A stretch of 64,000 nt of DNA from Quadrisphaera sp. DSM 44207 (GTDB taxonomy: Bacteria; Actinomycetota; Actinomycetes; Actinomycetales; Quadrisphaeraceae): the NCBI RefSeq assembly GCF_900101335.1, contig NZ_FNKA01000001.1, forward strand, positions 124,001 through 188,000, given 5' to 3'. The first letter of the stretch is position 1, and each line of letters opens with the position of its first letter. Both the position numbers and the translations under genes were made by a program. The notes under the pieces were generated by a model. That model saw only the letters and a list, made by a program, of their open reading frames with translations. It did no database searches and was not told the origin of the DNA. Positions 32,269 through 42,579 of the stretch are shown here, one piece after another.

Positions 32269-34236
32269 GTGGTCCCGGACGACGCGCCGGACGACGTGCG
32301 GGACGGGGCGCGGGACGGGGCGCGGGACGGGGCGTGGGACGGTGCGCCCGTCGGCCTGGCGCGCCTGCGCCTGGACGGCACCGTCGAGCGGGCCAACCGC
32401 ACGCTGCTGGGGTGGGCCGGGCGCGAGCGCGCCGACGTGGAGGGCCGCGTGCGCCTGGGCGAGCTGCTGTCGGTGGGCGGGCGGATCTACTGGGAGACCC
32501 ACCTGGCGCCGCTGCTGCACGTCGAGGGCCGCCTGGACGAGGTCGCCCTGGAGCTGAGGACCCGCCGCGGGCGCTGGCCCGTGCTCCTCAGCGCCCTCGT
32601 CGCGCCGGTGGAGGGCGGTGGCCCGGCCGCGGTGCACGTGGCCGTCAGCGGCGCCCGCGAGCGCCTGCGCTACGAGCGCGAGCTGCTCGGCGCCCGCACC
32701 GCCGCCGAGCGGGCCGCCGCCCGGGTGCGCGCGCTGCAGGAGGTCACCGCCGCCCTCTCCGGCGCGGTCGGGGTCGCCGCGGTCGCCGACGCGCTGCTGT
32801 CGGCCGCCACCGGCCCGCTCGGGGCCCGCCGCGCGGCCCTGTGGCTGCCCGGCCCGGACGGGGGGCTGCGCCCGGCCGGCACCGCGGGACCGGCGGCGCC
32901 CGGCGCACTCGCCCAGCCGGCCCCGGCCGGCGGCCTGCTCGGCGCGCGCGCGCAGGCGGGCCCGGACGGCGTCGTCGTCCCCCTACACGGCCACCGGGGC
33001 CCGCAGGGGGTGCTCGTGCTCACCGCCCGCGAGGACGCGGGAGCGGACCCGCCCGACCTCGACGTGCTCACCACCGTCGGCCAGCAGGGCGGCGTGGCGT
33101 GGGACCGCGCGCGGCAGTACGAGGAGCGCGCGGCGATCGCCTCGCAGCTGCAGCGCTCCCTGCTGGCCGTTGACCCGCCGTCCGACCCCCGCGTCGCGCT
33201 CGCCGCCTTCTACCAGGCCGGCGTGGAGGTCCTCGAGGTCGGCGGCGACTGGTACGACGTCTTCACCTCCGGCGAGGGGGTGCTCTCGGTGGTGGTCGGG
33301 GACGTCGTCGGCCGCGGCCTCGGCGCCGCCGTGGCCATGGGGCGCCTGCGCAGCGCCGTGCGCGCCGTCGCCGGCCCCAGCGTCGGCCCGGCGCGGCTGA
33401 TCTCCTCCCTGGACCGCTTCGTCGAGCAGGTGCCGGGTGCGGCCATGGCGACGCTGGCGCACGCCCAGCTGGACCTCGCCGACGGGCGCGTGCGCTACGC
33501 CTGCGCCGGGCACCCGCCGCCGCTGGTGGTGCCCGCGCACGGGGAGCCGCGGTTCCTGTGGGGCGGGCGCTCCACCCCCCTCGGCGCGCACCTGCGCCCG
33601 CGCGCGCGGCCGGAGGCCGACGACCGGCTGCGGCCCGGGGACCTGCTGCTGCTGTGCACCGACGGCCTCGTCGAGCGCCGCGACCGGCCGCTCGACGACG
33701 GCCTGGAGGCCCTGCGCGCCGCGGCGGGGCAGGTGCGCGGGCAGCCGCTGGAGCGGGCCGCGCGGACGCTGACGGCGGCGCTGCTGCACGACGGCGCGGG
33801 CCGCGACGACGTGTGCGTGCTGCTCGTGTCGTGGCGGGGGACGGCGTTCGAGCGCCACCTGTCAGCCGACCTGGCCGGCCTGTCGGCGCTCCGCCGCTCC
33901 TTCGGCGCGTGGCTGCGCGAGCGCGGCGCGGACGCGGGCACGTGCGCCGACCTGGTCCTGGCCGTCTCCGAGGCGGTCGCCAACGCCGCCGAGCACGGCT
34001 GCGGCGGCCGCGGCGAGGAGCGGGTGCTGCTGCGGGCCCACCTGCAGGAGGGCGGGCCCGGCGGCGCCGACGTCGTCGTCGTCGTGGAGGACCGGGGCCG
34101 GTGGCGGCCGCCGAGGACGCCCACCGATCGCGGGAGGGGTCTGTCGATCATGCGCGCGGTGGTGGACGATCTCTCCGTGAGCGCGGAGGAGGGGACGACG
34201 GTGGTGCTGCGCCGTCGTCTGCGCTCGGAGGGGTGA
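32269..34236 (+). CDS. RsbP-like PAS-GAF-PP2C phosphatase fused to an HATPase domain
   Basis: A 655-aa signalling protein. In order: an acidic/Arg repeat start, PAS (about 27-135, LARLRLDGTVERANRTLLGW), a coiled segment, GAF (about 165-280), PP2C/SpoIIE phosphatase (about 295-515; GGDWYDVF, VVGDVVGRGLGAA, CAGHPPP, CTDGLVERR, RDDVCVLLV) and a GHKL kinase-type domain (about 520-655; VSEAVANAAEHG, GRGLSIMRAV). One polypeptide therefore has an RsbP-type phosphatase and an RsbW-like anti-sigma/kinase domain. It probably senses stress through PAS/GAF and the RsbQ partner and acts on the STAS protein encoded next. GTG at 32269 is 5 bp after rsbQ; the stop overlaps the next ATG by 1 bp. Confidence 0.92.
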   Translation: MVPDDAPDDVRDGARDGARDGAWDGAPVGLARLRLDGTVERANRTLLGWAGRERADVEGRVRLGELLSVGGRIYWETHLAPLLHVEGRLDEVALELRTRRGRWPVLLSALVAPVEGGGPAAVHVAVSGARERLRYERELLGARTAAERAAARVRALQEVTAALSGAVGVAAVADALLSAATGPLGARRAALWLPGPDGGLRPAGTAGPAAPGALAQPAPAGGLLGARAQAGPDGVVVPLHGHRGPQGVLVLTAREDAGADPPDLDVLTTVGQQGGVAWDRARQYEERAAIASQLQRSLLAVDPPSDPRVALAAFYQAGVEVLEVGGDWYDVFTSGEGVLSVVVGDVVGRGLGAAVAMGRLRSAVRAVAGPSVGPARLISSLDRFVEQVPGAAMATLAHAQLDLADGRVRYACAGHPPPLVVPAHGEPRFLWGGRSTPLGAHLRPRARPEADDRLRPGDLLLLCTDGLVERRDRPLDDGLEALRAAAGQVRGQPLERAARTLTAALLHDGAGRDDVCVLLVSWRGTAFERHLSADLAGLSALRRSFGAWLRERGADAGTCADLVLAVSEAVANAAEHGCGGRGEERVLLRAHLQEGGPGGADVVVVVEDRGRWRPPRTPTDRGRGLSIMRAVVDDLSVSAEEGTTVVLRRRLRSEG

Positions 34237-34604
34237 TGAGGCTGGAGGCGCTCCCCGAGCGCCGGAACGGCGTCCGGGTGCTGCGGGCGCACGGCGAGCT
34301 GGACGTCACCGCCGCCCCGGCCGTGCTGCCCGGGGTCCCGGACCTGGTCGCGGACGCCGCGGCCGTGGTCCTGGACCTGTCCGCGCTGAGCTTCTTCGAC
34401 AGCGCCGGGGTGCGCCTGGTCGACCAGCTCTCGCGCGAGTGCACCCGCAGCCGGGCGCCGTTCCGCGTCGTGGCGCCGCCGCGCACCCCGAGCCGGCGGG
34501 TGCTGGAGCTGGTGGGCCTGGACGCGCTCGCCGACGACGACCTGCCCGCGGCGCTGCGCGCGGTCGGGGGCGCGGTCGGGAGCGGGGGCGCGGGCGGGGC
34601 GTGA
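34236..34604 (+). CDS. STAS-domain anti-sigma factor antagonist
   Basis: A 122-aa STAS protein of the SpoIIAA/RsbV type. It has ARGEL-like strand VLRAHGELDVT, and the phosphorylation motif LSFFDSAGVRLVDQL with the conserved Ser. When dephosphorylated such proteins sequester the kinase/anti-sigma partner. ATG at 34236 overlaps the phosphatase TGA (TGATG). The Gly-rich tail of about 15 residues is probably disordered. Confidence 0.92.
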   Translation: MRLEALPERRNGVRVLRAHGELDVTAAPAVLPGVPDLVADAAAVVLDLSALSFFDSAGVRLVDQLSRECTRSRAPFRVVAPPRTPSRRVLELVGLDALADDDLPAALRAVGGAVGSGGAGGA

Positions 34605-34669
34605 GGTCGCGCGGGCTGGGTACACCTGCGGTGCGGGCCGCCGGGGCGCGCCGAGCGCAGGAGGGCGTC

Positions 34670-35095
34670 GTGCAGGTCCGATCCAGCGAGGACCCGGGAG
34701 CCGGGACCGGAGCCTCGGGCACCCCGGTGCGGGGCCGCTTCCCCGCTGTTCCCTCCTCGGTGCGCCTGGCCCGCGTGCTGGTGCGCGAGGTGCTGGAGCG
34801 CCACGGCGTGCAGGAGGACCTCGTGCCCCCCGCCGAGCTGCTCACCTCCGAGCTGGTGACGAACGCCGTGCGCTACGGCGGCGCCGGCGCCCTGTCCGTG
34901 CGGATCGCCGTGACGGCGTCGGAGGTGACGGTCAGCGTCTCGGACGCCTCGCGCACGCGCCCCGCGGTCGGCCCGCCGCGCGAGGACGGCGGGCGCGGGC
35001 TGCAGATCGTCGACACCCTCGCCACCGCGTGGGGCAGCGAGCCCGCCCCGGACGGCAAGACCGTCTGGTTCCAGCTCTACCGCACCGCCGGCTGA
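34670..35095 (+). CDS. RsbW-like ATP-binding anti-sigma/kinase protein
   Basis: A 141-aa GHKL ATPase of the actinobacterial RsbW type. Motifs: SELVTNAVRYG (N box), VSDASRTRPAVG (G1 region with Asp) and GGRGLQIVDTLATAWG (G2). It probably phosphorylates a STAS antagonist and/or binds a sigma factor; no sigma gene is adjacent. GTG at 34670 has AGGAGG at 34659-34664. It is separated from the STAS gene by 65 bp and completes the partner-switch cluster. Confidence 0.9.
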   Translation: MQVRSSEDPGAGTGASGTPVRGRFPAVPSSVRLARVLVREVLERHGVQEDLVPPAELLTSELVTNAVRYGGAGALSVRIAVTASEVTVSVSDASRTRPAVGPPREDGGRGLQIVDTLATAWGSEPAPDGKTVWFQLYRTAG

Positions 35096-35489
35096 CGCCG
35101 CACCGCCGGCCCGCGCCGGCGCCGCTCAGGCGCGGGCCGCCCACACCTCGAGCGGGACGGGCTGGGGGACGCGGACGGGCGCGAGCAGGGCCGGGTCGCC
35201 GGCCGCGGCGCCGAGCACGACCTCGAGGTCGCGCAGCGCGAGCTCCTCCGCCGGCTCCGGCGGGTGCTCGCACGGCGCGTCGGCGCCCGGGGTCGACAGC
35301 TCCTGGTCCAGCACGGGGTGGAGTCTGTCGAGGCGCCCGGGCCGGCGCCAGCCGGCTGCTCCGCTCGGCGGGCGCCTGGACCGAGCGGAGCGGGGCGGCG
35401 ACCGTGGGCGCGCCGTCCGCGCGTCGTGGCAAGATCAGCGCCCAAGCGGCGCCGCTGGGGCGCTGCGCTGAGCGCTCGGGAGGCACGCC
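35096..35489. other. Intergenic region before cstA, with one weak small ORF
   Basis: Nearly 400 bp between the HATPase and cstA. A minus-strand frame at 35126-35314 (62 codons, GTG start) encodes a protein-like sequence ending VRVPQPVPLEVWAARA, with no good SD; it may be a real small gene. Beyond it I see no motif except the cstA SD. Confidence 0.4.
35126..35314 (-). CDS. Possible small protein, 62 aa
   Basis: GTG at 35314, stop at 35126. The product has balanced composition (EELALRDLEVVLGAAAGDPA) unlike the Arg/Gly-rich shadows elsewhere. It converges on the HATPase gene 30 bp away. No Shine-Dalgarno and no family recognised. Confidence 0.35.
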   Translation of the reverse strand: MLDQELSTPGADAPCEHPPEPAEELALRDLEVVLGAAAGDPALLAPVRVPQPVPLEVWAARA

Positions 35490-37769
35490 GTGGCGTCGAC
35501 CACCGCAGAACACCCCGGCTCGCGACCCGCGCGGCCCCCGGGTCCGGCGCGGCGACGGGCCACCCCGCTGTCCGTGCTGGTCTGGGTCGGCGTCGCCCTG
35601 CTCGGCGCCGCCTCCTGGACGGTGCTCGCCATCGCCCGCGGCGAGACCGTCTCGGCGCTGTGGATGCTGTTCGCCGCGCTGTCCTCCTACGCGATCGCCT
35701 ACCGCTTCTACGCGCGGTTCATCGCCACCCGGGTGCTGCGCGTGGACGACACCCGCGCCACCCCGGCGGAGCGGCTGCAGAACGGCACCGACTACGAGGT
35801 GACCGACCGGCGGGTGCTCTTCGGCCACCACTTCGCCGCGATCGCGGGCGCCGGCCCGCTGGTCGGCCCGGTGCTCGCCGCCCAGATGGGCTACCTGCCC
35901 GGAACGATCTGGATCGTCGTCGGCGTGATCCTCGCCGGCGCCGTCCAGGACATGACGGTGATGTTCTTCTCCCTGCGCCGCAACGGCAAGAGCCTGGGCC
36001 AGATGGTGCGCGAGGAGATCGGCGTCGTCGGCGGCGTCGCCGCGCTCGTCGCCGTCTTCGCCATCATGATCATCATCCTGGCGGTGCTCGCGCTGGTCGT
36101 CGTCAACGCGCTCGCAGAGTCGCCGTGGGGCGTCTTCTCCATCGCGCTGACCATCCCGATCGCCCTCTTCCTCGGCGTCTACCTGCGCTACCTGCGCCCC
36201 GGGCGGGTGCTGGAGGCCACCGGCATCGGCGTCGTGCTGCTGCTGCTCGCCATCGTCGGCGGCGGCTACGTCGAGCAGCTGGGGCTGGCGCAGTCCCTGA
36301 CCCTCTCCCGCGAGGCGCTCGTGCTCGCGCTCGTCGTCTACGGCTTCGTCGCCTCCGTGCTGCCGGTGTGGCTGTTGCTGACCCCCCGCGACTACCTGTC
36401 GACGTTCATGAAGATCGGCGTCATCGTCCTGCTCGCGCTCGCCCTGCTGATCGCCCAGCCGGTGCTCGCGAACCAGGCCGTGACCTCCTTCGCGCTGGAG
36501 GGCGACGGGCCGGTCTTCGCCGGGTCGCTGTTCCCGTTCCTGTTCATCACCATCGCCTGCGGCGCCCTGTCGGGCTTCCACGCCCTGATCTCCTCCGGCA
36601 CCACCCCGAAGATGATCGCCAAGGAGAGCCAGGTCCGGCTCATCGGCTACGGCGGCATGCTCATGGAGTCCTTCGTCGCCATCAGCGCCCTGATCGCCGC
36701 CTCGGTGATCGACCAGGGCCTGTACTTCGCGATCAACTCCCCCGCCGGCGCGACGGGCGGCACGCCGGAGACGGCGTCCGCGTTCGTCACCGGCCTCGGG
36801 TTCGCCACCCCGCCCGAGGCGCTCGCCGCCGCTGCCGCGGCCATCCAGGAACCGACCCTGATCTCGCGCACGGGCGGCGCCCCGACGCTGGCGCTGGGCA
36901 TCTCGCAGATCTTCTCCTCCGCGTTCGGCGGGGGCCTGCAGGCCTTCTGGTACCACTTCGCGATCATGTTCGAGGCGCTGTTCATCCTCACCGCGGTGGA
37001 CGCCGGCACCCGCGTCGGCCGGTTCATGCTCCAGGACACCGTCGGCAACGTGTGGAAGCGGTTCGGCGACCTGTCGTGGCGGCCGGCGAACCTCCTCGCC
37101 AGCGCCGTCGTGGTCGGCCTGTGGGGCTACTTCCTCTACGTCGGCGTCACCGACCCGCTCGGCGGGATCAACCAGCTCTTCCCGCTCTTCGGCATCGCGA
37201 ACCAGCTGCTCGCGGCCATCGCCCTGACGCTGGTGACGACGCTGATGGTCAAGCACGGGAAGCTGCGCTGGGTGTGGGTGCCCGGCGTCCCGCTGCTGTG
37301 GGACCTGACCACCACGCTGACCGCGAGCTACCAGAAGGTCTTCAGCGACGTCCCGGCGATCGGCTACTTCGCGCAGCGCGCGCGCTACGCGGACGCCCTC
37401 GCCGCCGGGGAGGTGCTCGCCCCCGCGCAGGACGCCACGCAGATGGAGCAGATCGTCCGCAACTCCACGGTCAACGGGATCCTGCAGGCGACCTTCGCGC
37501 TGCTGGTGATCGTGGTCGTCGCCAACGCGCTGGTGGTCGTCCTGAGGGCGCTGCGCTCCGGCGGCTCGCTGCCGACCACCGAGGTGCCGCACACCCCGTC
37601 GCGCCTCGTCGAGCCCTCGGGCCTGTTCCCCACGCCCGAGGAGAGGCGGGCGATGGCCGAGCACGCGGCGCTCGTCGGGGCAGGGGCCGGCTCCGGCGGC
37701 CACGGGCCGCACGGCGCGGACCGCGGTCGCGGCACCTGGACCCCGGACGACGACGTGGAGCGACGGTGA
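35490..37769 (+). CDS. cstA: Carbon starvation protein CstA (pyruvate/peptide transporter)
   Basis: A 759-aa inner-membrane transporter with about 16-18 hydrophobic helices. The CstA signature runs NGTDYEVTDRRVLFGHHFAA then AGPLVGPVLAAQMGYLPG and GALSGFHALISSGTTPK. Members take up pyruvate or peptides when carbon is limiting. The last 90 residues are cytoplasmic and disordered. GTG at 35490 follows GGGAGG. The stop overlaps the ybdD start by 4 bp, the usual cstA-ybdD pair. Confidence 0.95.
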   Translation: MASTTAEHPGSRPARPPGPARRRATPLSVLVWVGVALLGAASWTVLAIARGETVSALWMLFAALSSYAIAYRFYARFIATRVLRVDDTRATPAERLQNGTDYEVTDRRVLFGHHFAAIAGAGPLVGPVLAAQMGYLPGTIWIVVGVILAGAVQDMTVMFFSLRRNGKSLGQMVREEIGVVGGVAALVAVFAIMIIILAVLALVVVNALAESPWGVFSIALTIPIALFLGVYLRYLRPGRVLEATGIGVVLLLLAIVGGGYVEQLGLAQSLTLSREALVLALVVYGFVASVLPVWLLLTPRDYLSTFMKIGVIVLLALALLIAQPVLANQAVTSFALEGDGPVFAGSLFPFLFITIACGALSGFHALISSGTTPKMIAKESQVRLIGYGGMLMESFVAISALIAASVIDQGLYFAINSPAGATGGTPETASAFVTGLGFATPPEALAAAAAAIQEPTLISRTGGAPTLALGISQIFSSAFGGGLQAFWYHFAIMFEALFILTAVDAGTRVGRFMLQDTVGNVWKRFGDLSWRPANLLASAVVVGLWGYFLYVGVTDPLGGINQLFPLFGIANQLLAAIALTLVTTLMVKHGKLRWVWVPGVPLLWDLTTTLTASYQKVFSDVPAIGYFAQRARYADALAAGEVLAPAQDATQMEQIVRNSTVNGILQATFALLVIVVVANALVVVLRALRSGGSLPTTEVPHTPSRLVEPSGLFPTPEERRAMAEHAALVGAGAGSGGHGPHGADRGRGTWTPDDDVERR

Positions 37770-37984
37770 CCGCGCTCACGCCGGGCAGCTCCTCCGCGCC
37801 GGGCCCGCTGCGGCGGGCCTGGCGCGGGGTGCGCTGGTACCTGCGCGAGTTCACCGGGGAGGCCCGGTGGGACGACTACGTGCGCGAGTGCGCCGCGCAC
37901 GGGCACGCACCGGTCAGCCGGCGGGAGTTCGAGCGCCGCCGGGCGGACGCGGCGGAGTCCGCGCCGATGAACCGCTGCTGCTGA
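37766..37984 (+). CDS. YbdD/YjiX family protein (DUF466), CstA partner
   Basis: A 72-aa protein ending in the family RCC tail (PMNRCC). It has WYLREFTGEARWDDYVRECA and VSRREFERRR, the YbdD pattern. It is needed for CstA/BtsT transport in enterobacteria, as I recall. GTG at 37766 overlaps the cstA stop (GTGA). Confidence 0.9.
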   Translation: MTALTPGSSSAPGPLRRAWRGVRWYLREFTGEARWDDYVRECAAHGHAPVSRREFERRRADAAESAPMNRCC

Positions 37985-38069
37985 CCCACCGGCGGCCCGC
38001 TCGCACGACGCGCCGGGCCGCTCAGCCCCCTCCTCCGATGATCACGGCCGGGTTCCTGACAGCTGGGGC

Positions 38070-40010
38070 TCAGGCGCCGTGCCAGTCGATGCGCATCTGC
38101 TGGCGGCGGGCGGCGAGGGCGAACAGCTCGGCGTAGGCGCGCTGCGCGGCCTCGGCGTCGCCCGCACCCTCCAGGCGCTGGGCCCGGCCGCGCAGCTCGG
38201 CCTCCCGGCGCAGCAGGTCGCGGTCCATCGCCCCGCGCAGGAGGTCGACCGCCAGCCGCCCGACCGCGTCGGCGCCGTCGACCGGCAGCGGCGCGACGGC
38301 GAGCGCCTCCACGAGGGGGCGCACGGCCTCCGCCGCGGTCTCGTGCACGGTCTCGGCCCACCCCGCCCCGGCGGCGACCCCGGCGGCGACCCCTCCGGCG
38401 GCGCGCACGGCGTCGTGGACGGCGCGGTGCACCGGGGCGGCGAAGGCGTCCGCGCCGAGGGCGTCGAACTCCCCCGGCACGGCGCCGGGGGCCTGCAGCA
38501 CCACCTGCAGCAGCTGCCACTCCGCCAGGAGCACCGGATCGCGCGGCGGCCCCTGCGGCGCGGACCGCTGCGGCGCCCGGGCGCCACCGTCCGCCGCACC
38601 GCTCGCCGGACCGGTGCCGTGGCCTCGGCCACCGGCCGCAGCGCCCGGGCGGCCGGGCGTGGAGCCCGAGGCGGGACGCCGTCCGGACGACGCCACGGCG
38701 CGCAGCACGGTCTCGACGTCCATGCCGAGCCACCCGGCGAGCTGGCGGGCGTACTCCGGGCGCAGCGAGCGGTCCTTGATGCCGGCGACGACGGGCGCGG
38801 CGGCCCGCAGCGCGGACACGCGCCCCTCGGCGGTGCCGAGGTCGAACTGCGCCAGGCGGGAGCGGATGGCGAACTCGAACAGCGGGCGGCGGGAGGTGAC
38901 GAGGGCGCGCACGGCGTCGTCCCCCTGGCGCTGGCGCAGCTCGCACGGGTCCAGGCCGTCGGGCCCGACGGCGATGAACGTCTGCGCGACGAAGCGCTGG
39001 TCCTCCTCGAACGCCCGCAGCGCGGCCTTCTGCCCGGCCTCGTCGCCGTCGAAGGTGAACACCACCTCCCCGGCCCGGGCGTCGTCGTCCGCCATCACGC
39101 GCCGGACCACGGCGATGTGCTCGGAGCCGAACGCGGTGCCGCAGGTGGCGACGGCGGTGCCGATGCCCGCCAGGTGGCAGGCCATGACGTCGGTGTAGCC
39201 CTCGACGACGACGACCTGGCGGCGGCGGGCGACCTCGCGCTTGGCCAGGTCGAGGCCGTAGAGCACCTGGGACTTGCGGTACAGCGGCGTCTCGGGGGTG
39301 TTGAGGTACTTCGGGCCCTGGTCGTCCTCGGTCAGCTTGCGCGCGCCGAAGCCGATGGTGGCGCCGGTGGTGTCGCGGATCGGCCACACCAGCCGCCCGC
39401 GGAACCGGTCGTAGGGCCCCCGCCCGCTGCTGCCGGTGCTGGCCAGGCCACCGGTGAGGATCTCCTCGTCGGTGAAGCCGCGCCCGCGCAGGTGCTTGGT
39501 GAGGGCGTCCCACCCGGACGGCGCGTACCCGACGCCGAAGGTCGCCGCCGCGGCGCGGTCGAAGCCGCGCTCGACGAGGAAGCGCCGGCCCTCCTCCGCC
39601 TCGGGGGCGAACAGCTGCTCGGCGTAGAAGTCCGCGGCGGTGCGGTGGGCCTCCAGCAGCCGCTGGCGGCGCCCGACGTCCTGGCGCGGGCGCCCGGGGG
39701 CGCCGTCCTCGTAGCGCAGCTGGTGGCCGATGCGGGCCGCGAGCCGCTCGACGGCCTCGACGAAGGTCAGGGCGTCGACCTTCTGCACGAAGGCGATGAC
39801 GTCCCCGCCCTCGCCGCACCCGAAGCAGTGGTACATGCCCACGCCCGGGCGCACGTGGAAGGACGGGGAGCGCTCCTCGTGGAAGGGGCACAGGCCCTTC
39901 AGGGAGCCGACGCCGGCGCTCTTGAGGGTGACGTGCTCGCCGACGACCTCGTCGATCCGGGTGCGCTCGCGGACGAGGTCGACGTCCTCGCGCCGGATCC
40001 TGCCCGCCAC
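38070..40010 (-). CDS. dnaG: DNA primase
   Basis: A 646-aa DnaG synthesising replication primers. Zinc-binding domain CPFHEE...CFGCGEGG (CHC2), then the TOPRIM catalytic core with [15 protein letters not shown], and TFDGDEAG. A Gly/Pro-rich linker (about 445-500) precedes the C-terminal helicase-binding domain. GTG at 40010 begins [16 protein letters not shown], the normal DnaG start; no strong SD, but it is 9 bp after the dgt stop, so coupling is likely. Operon dusB-dgt-dnaG. Confidence 0.96.
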   Translation of the reverse strand: MAGRIRREDVDLVRERTRIDEVVGEHVTLKSAGVGSLKGLCPFHEERSPSFHVRPGVGMYHCFGCGEGGDVIAFVQKVDALTFVEAVERLAARIGHQLRYEDGAPGRPRQDVGRRQRLLEAHRTAADFYAEQLFAPEAEEGRRFLVERGFDRAAAATFGVGYAPSGWDALTKHLRGRGFTDEEILTGGLASTGSSGRGPYDRFRGRLVWPIRDTTGATIGFGARKLTEDDQGPKYLNTPETPLYRKSQVLYGLDLAKREVARRRQVVVVEGYTDVMACHLAGIGTAVATCGTAFGSEHIAVVRRVMADDDARAGEVVFTFDGDEAGQKAALRAFEEDQRFVAQTFIAVGPDGLDPCELRQRQGDDAVRALVTSRRPLFEFAIRSRLAQFDLGTAEGRVSALRAAAPVVAGIKDRSLRPEYARQLAGWLGMDVETVLRAVASSGRRPASGSTPGRPGAAAGGRGHGTGPASGAADGGARAPQRSAPQGPPRDPVLLAEWQLLQVVLQAPGAVPGEFDALGADAFAAPVHRAVHDAVRAAGGVAAGVAAGAGWAETVHETAAEAVRPLVEALAVAPLPVDGADAVGRLAVDLLRGAMDRDLLRREAELRGRAQRLEGAGDAEAAQRAYAELFALAARRQQMRIDWHGA

Positions 40011-40019
40011 GCCGGGAGT

Positions 40020-41405
40020 CTAGGTCGCCGCGCCGGCGGCGCCGGACGCGGTGGAGCTCCTGGGGACGGCGCGCGAGGGCGGCACCGCCGCGCCGCCCGC
40101 CGCGCCGCCCGCCGCCCGCGGGGCCCGCGCGGCTCGCGGCCGCTGCCGGAGGGCGGCGTGCATCGCCAGCGCGCTGGCGTCGGTGAGCGAGGCGACCTGG
40201 TCGGCGACCGCGCGCAGGCGGGCGCCGTCGTCGCCGGCCTCGCGCCAGTCGCTCGCGAACGGCGGCTCGAGGCGCTCGGGGCGCTCGAGCAGGGCGTGCA
40301 CGAGGTCCTGCACCACCGCGCGCTGCTCGGCGTAGACGGGCACGCGGTCGCGGTCGGTGAGCACGAAGACGGCGGCGACGCCCTTGAGGGCCGCGACCTC
40401 GACGGCGGTGGCGCGCGGGAGGACGAGGTCGGCGGCGTAGCGGGTCAGCGGCCCGGGGCCGGTGCGCTCGCGGGTGGCGGCCTGCACGGCGCCGCAGAAG
40501 CGGCCGATGAGCTGGCTGGTCATGTCCTTCAGCGCCGCCAGCGCCGGGCGGCTGCCGTCGAAGCCGGGCACCCAGTAGGGCGCGGCGAGCAGCGCGTCGA
40601 GCGCGGCCTCGACCTCCCCCTCCTGCGCGTCCGGCAGGTACAGCCCGTGCACCGCCTGCGCGACGAGGGCGCGCGGCTCGGCCGCGGCGAGCGCGGCGAG
40701 GTCGAGGCGCTCGGCCACGACGGCGTCCTCGACGTCGTGGACGCTGTAGGCGATGTCGTCGGCGAGGTCCATCGCCTGCGCCTCCACGCAGCGCCGGCGC
40801 TCGGGCGCACCGGAGCGCAGCCAGGCGAAGGCCTCGGCGTCCTCGGCGTAGAAGCCGAACTTCGGGCTCGCGGGCCCGCGCGGGTCCTCCCCCGCTCCCC
40901 ACGGGTACTTCGTCGCGGCGTCCAGGCTGGCGCGGGTGAGGTTCAGCCCGGCGGGGCGCCCGGTGGCCGCGTCGACGACCTTCGGCTCCAGGCGCGTGAG
41001 CAGCCGCAGGGTCTGCGCGTTGCCCTCGAACCCGCCGACGGCCGCGGTGACCTCGGCGAGGGCGGACTCCCCGTTGTGCCCGAACGGCGGGTGGCCGAGG
41101 TCGTGCGCGAGGCAGGCGGCGTCGACGACGTCGGGGTCGCAGCCGAGCGCGCCGCCGAGCTCGCGGCCGACCTGGGCGACCTCGAGGCTGTGCGTGAGGC
41201 GGGTGCGGGCGAAGTCGTCGCTGCCCGGCCCGACGACCTGGGTCTTGGCGCCCAGGCGGCGCAGCGCCGAGGAGTGCAGCACGCGCGCGCGGTCGCGCGC
41301 GAAGTCCCCGCGCGCGGAGCTCTTGGGGGGCTCGGGCACCCAGCGCGCGCGGTCGTGCGCCGCGTAGCCGTCCGCTCCCCCGAGCAGGTGCGCGTGGCGG
41401 GCCAC
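40020..41405 (-). CDS. dgt: Deoxyguanosinetriphosphate triphosphohydrolase-like protein
   Basis: A 461-aa HD-domain dNTPase. HD motifs: [30 protein letters not shown] and later [14 protein letters not shown]-like [16 protein letters not shown]. It hydrolyses dGTP to deoxyguanosine and triphosphate. A low-complexity Ala/Gly/Arg segment closes the C-terminus. GTG at 41405 is 1 bp after the dusB stop. TAG stop, then dnaG 9 bp later; this order is conserved in actinobacteria. Confidence 0.95.
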   Translation of the reverse strand: MARHAHLLGGADGYAAHDRARWVPEPPKSSARGDFARDRARVLHSSALRRLGAKTQVVGPGSDDFARTRLTHSLEVAQVGRELGGALGCDPDVVDAACLAHDLGHPPFGHNGESALAEVTAAVGGFEGNAQTLRLLTRLEPKVVDAATGRPAGLNLTRASLDAATKYPWGAGEDPRGPASPKFGFYAEDAEAFAWLRSGAPERRRCVEAQAMDLADDIAYSVHDVEDAVVAERLDLAALAAAEPRALVAQAVHGLYLPDAQEGEVEAALDALLAAPYWVPGFDGSRPALAALKDMTSQLIGRFCGAVQAATRERTGPGPLTRYAADLVLPRATAVEVAALKGVAAVFVLTDRDRVPVYAEQRAVVQDLVHALLERPERLEPPFASDWREAGDDGARLRAVADQVASLTDASALAMHAALRQRPRAARAPRAAGGAAGGAAVPPSRAVPRSSTASGAAGAAT

Positions 41406-41406
41406 G

Positions 41407-42579
41407 TCAGCCGCCGCTGGTGGACGCCGTGGCCAGCTCCGCGTCGCGGACGACGCCCAGCGCCGTCCCGGTCAGCTCCCGGTCGTCGAGCCAGCCCTCC
41501 GGCAGGGTGACCCGCGCGGTGCCGCTGGTGCGCCCCCGGGGACCCTCGGCGGCGTCCCCCGGGTGCGGCTGGTCGAGGTCGAGGCCGGCGAGCAGCTCGT
41601 CGAGCGCGGCCAGGGAGTCGACGAGGCCGAGCCGGGAGCGCACGCTGCCGCCGACGACGTAGCCCTTCAGGTACCAGGCGACGTGCTTGCGGATCTCGCG
41701 GCAGCCGCGCAGCTCGTCGCCGAAGTGCTCCACGAGCAGCTCCGCGTGGCGGCGCAGCGTGGCGGCGACCGTGCGCAGCCCCGGGCGCACGCGCTCGGGG
41801 CGCCCGGCCAGCGCGGCGGCGAGGTCGGCGAACAGCCACGGGCGGCCGAGGCAGCCGCGGCCGACGACGACGCCGTCGCACCCGGTCTGCCCGACCATCG
41901 CCACGGCGTCCTCGGCGCGCCAGACGTCGCCGTTGCCGAGCACCGGGATGGAGGTCACGGCCTCCTTCAGGCGCGCGATGGCGCTCCAGTCGGCCGTGCC
42001 CGCGTAGTAGTCGGCGGCCGTGCGCGCGTGCAGGGCGACCGCGGCGGCGCCCTCGGCCTCGGCGACCCGGCCGGCGTCGAGGTAGGTCAGGTGCTCGGCG
42101 TCCACGCCCTTGCGCATCTTCACGGTCACGGGCACCCCGGCGGGGGCGGCGGCGGTGACGGCGGCGCGCACGACGGCACCGAACAGGGACGTCTTCCACG
42201 GCAGCGCCGCTCCCCCGCCGCGACGGGTGACCTTGGGCACGGGACAGCCGAAGTTGAGGTCGACGTGGTCGGCGAGGTCCTCCTCGACGAGCATGCGCAC
42301 CGCGGCGCCGACGGTGGCGGGGTCGACGCCGTACAGCTGCACGCTGCGCGGGCTGGCGCCCGGCTCGTGCTGGACCAGGCGCAGGGACTCCGCGGTGCGC
42401 TCGACGAGGGCGCGGGAGGTGACCATCTCGCTGACGTACACCCCGGCGCCGTGCTCGCGGCACAGGGAGCGGAAGGGCGCGTTCGTCACCCCCGCCATCG
42501 GGGCGAGGACCACCGGGGTGTCGACGACGTGGGGTCCGATCCGCAGCGGAGGGAGCACGGGCGCGGCGAGGACGGGCAC
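41407..42579 (-). CDS. dusB: tRNA-dihydrouridine synthase
   Basis: A 390-aa FMN-dependent enzyme that reduces uridine in tRNA D-loops. TIM barrel with LAPMAGVTNAPFR, DLNFGCPVPKVTRRGGG (catalytic Cys in NFGCP), VKMRKG, LHART, and NGDVWRAEDA, VVVGRGCLGRPWLF. GTG at 42579; the frame is open upstream but without homology. Head of dusB-dgt-dnaG. The divergent protease gene begins 156 bp away. Confidence 0.94.
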   Translation of the reverse strand: MPVLAAPVLPPLRIGPHVVDTPVVLAPMAGVTNAPFRSLCREHGAGVYVSEMVTSRALVERTAESLRLVQHEPGASPRSVQLYGVDPATVGAAVRMLVEEDLADHVDLNFGCPVPKVTRRGGGAALPWKTSLFGAVVRAAVTAAAPAGVPVTVKMRKGVDAEHLTYLDAGRVAEAEGAAAVALHARTAADYYAGTADWSAIARLKEAVTSIPVLGNGDVWRAEDAVAMVGQTGCDGVVVGRGCLGRPWLFADLAAALAGRPERVRPGLRTVAATLRRHAELLVEHFGDELRGCREIRKHVAWYLKGYVVGGSVRSRLGLVDSLAALDELLAGLDLDQPHPGDAAEGPRGRTSGTARVTLPEGWLDDRELTGTALGVVRDAELATASTSGG

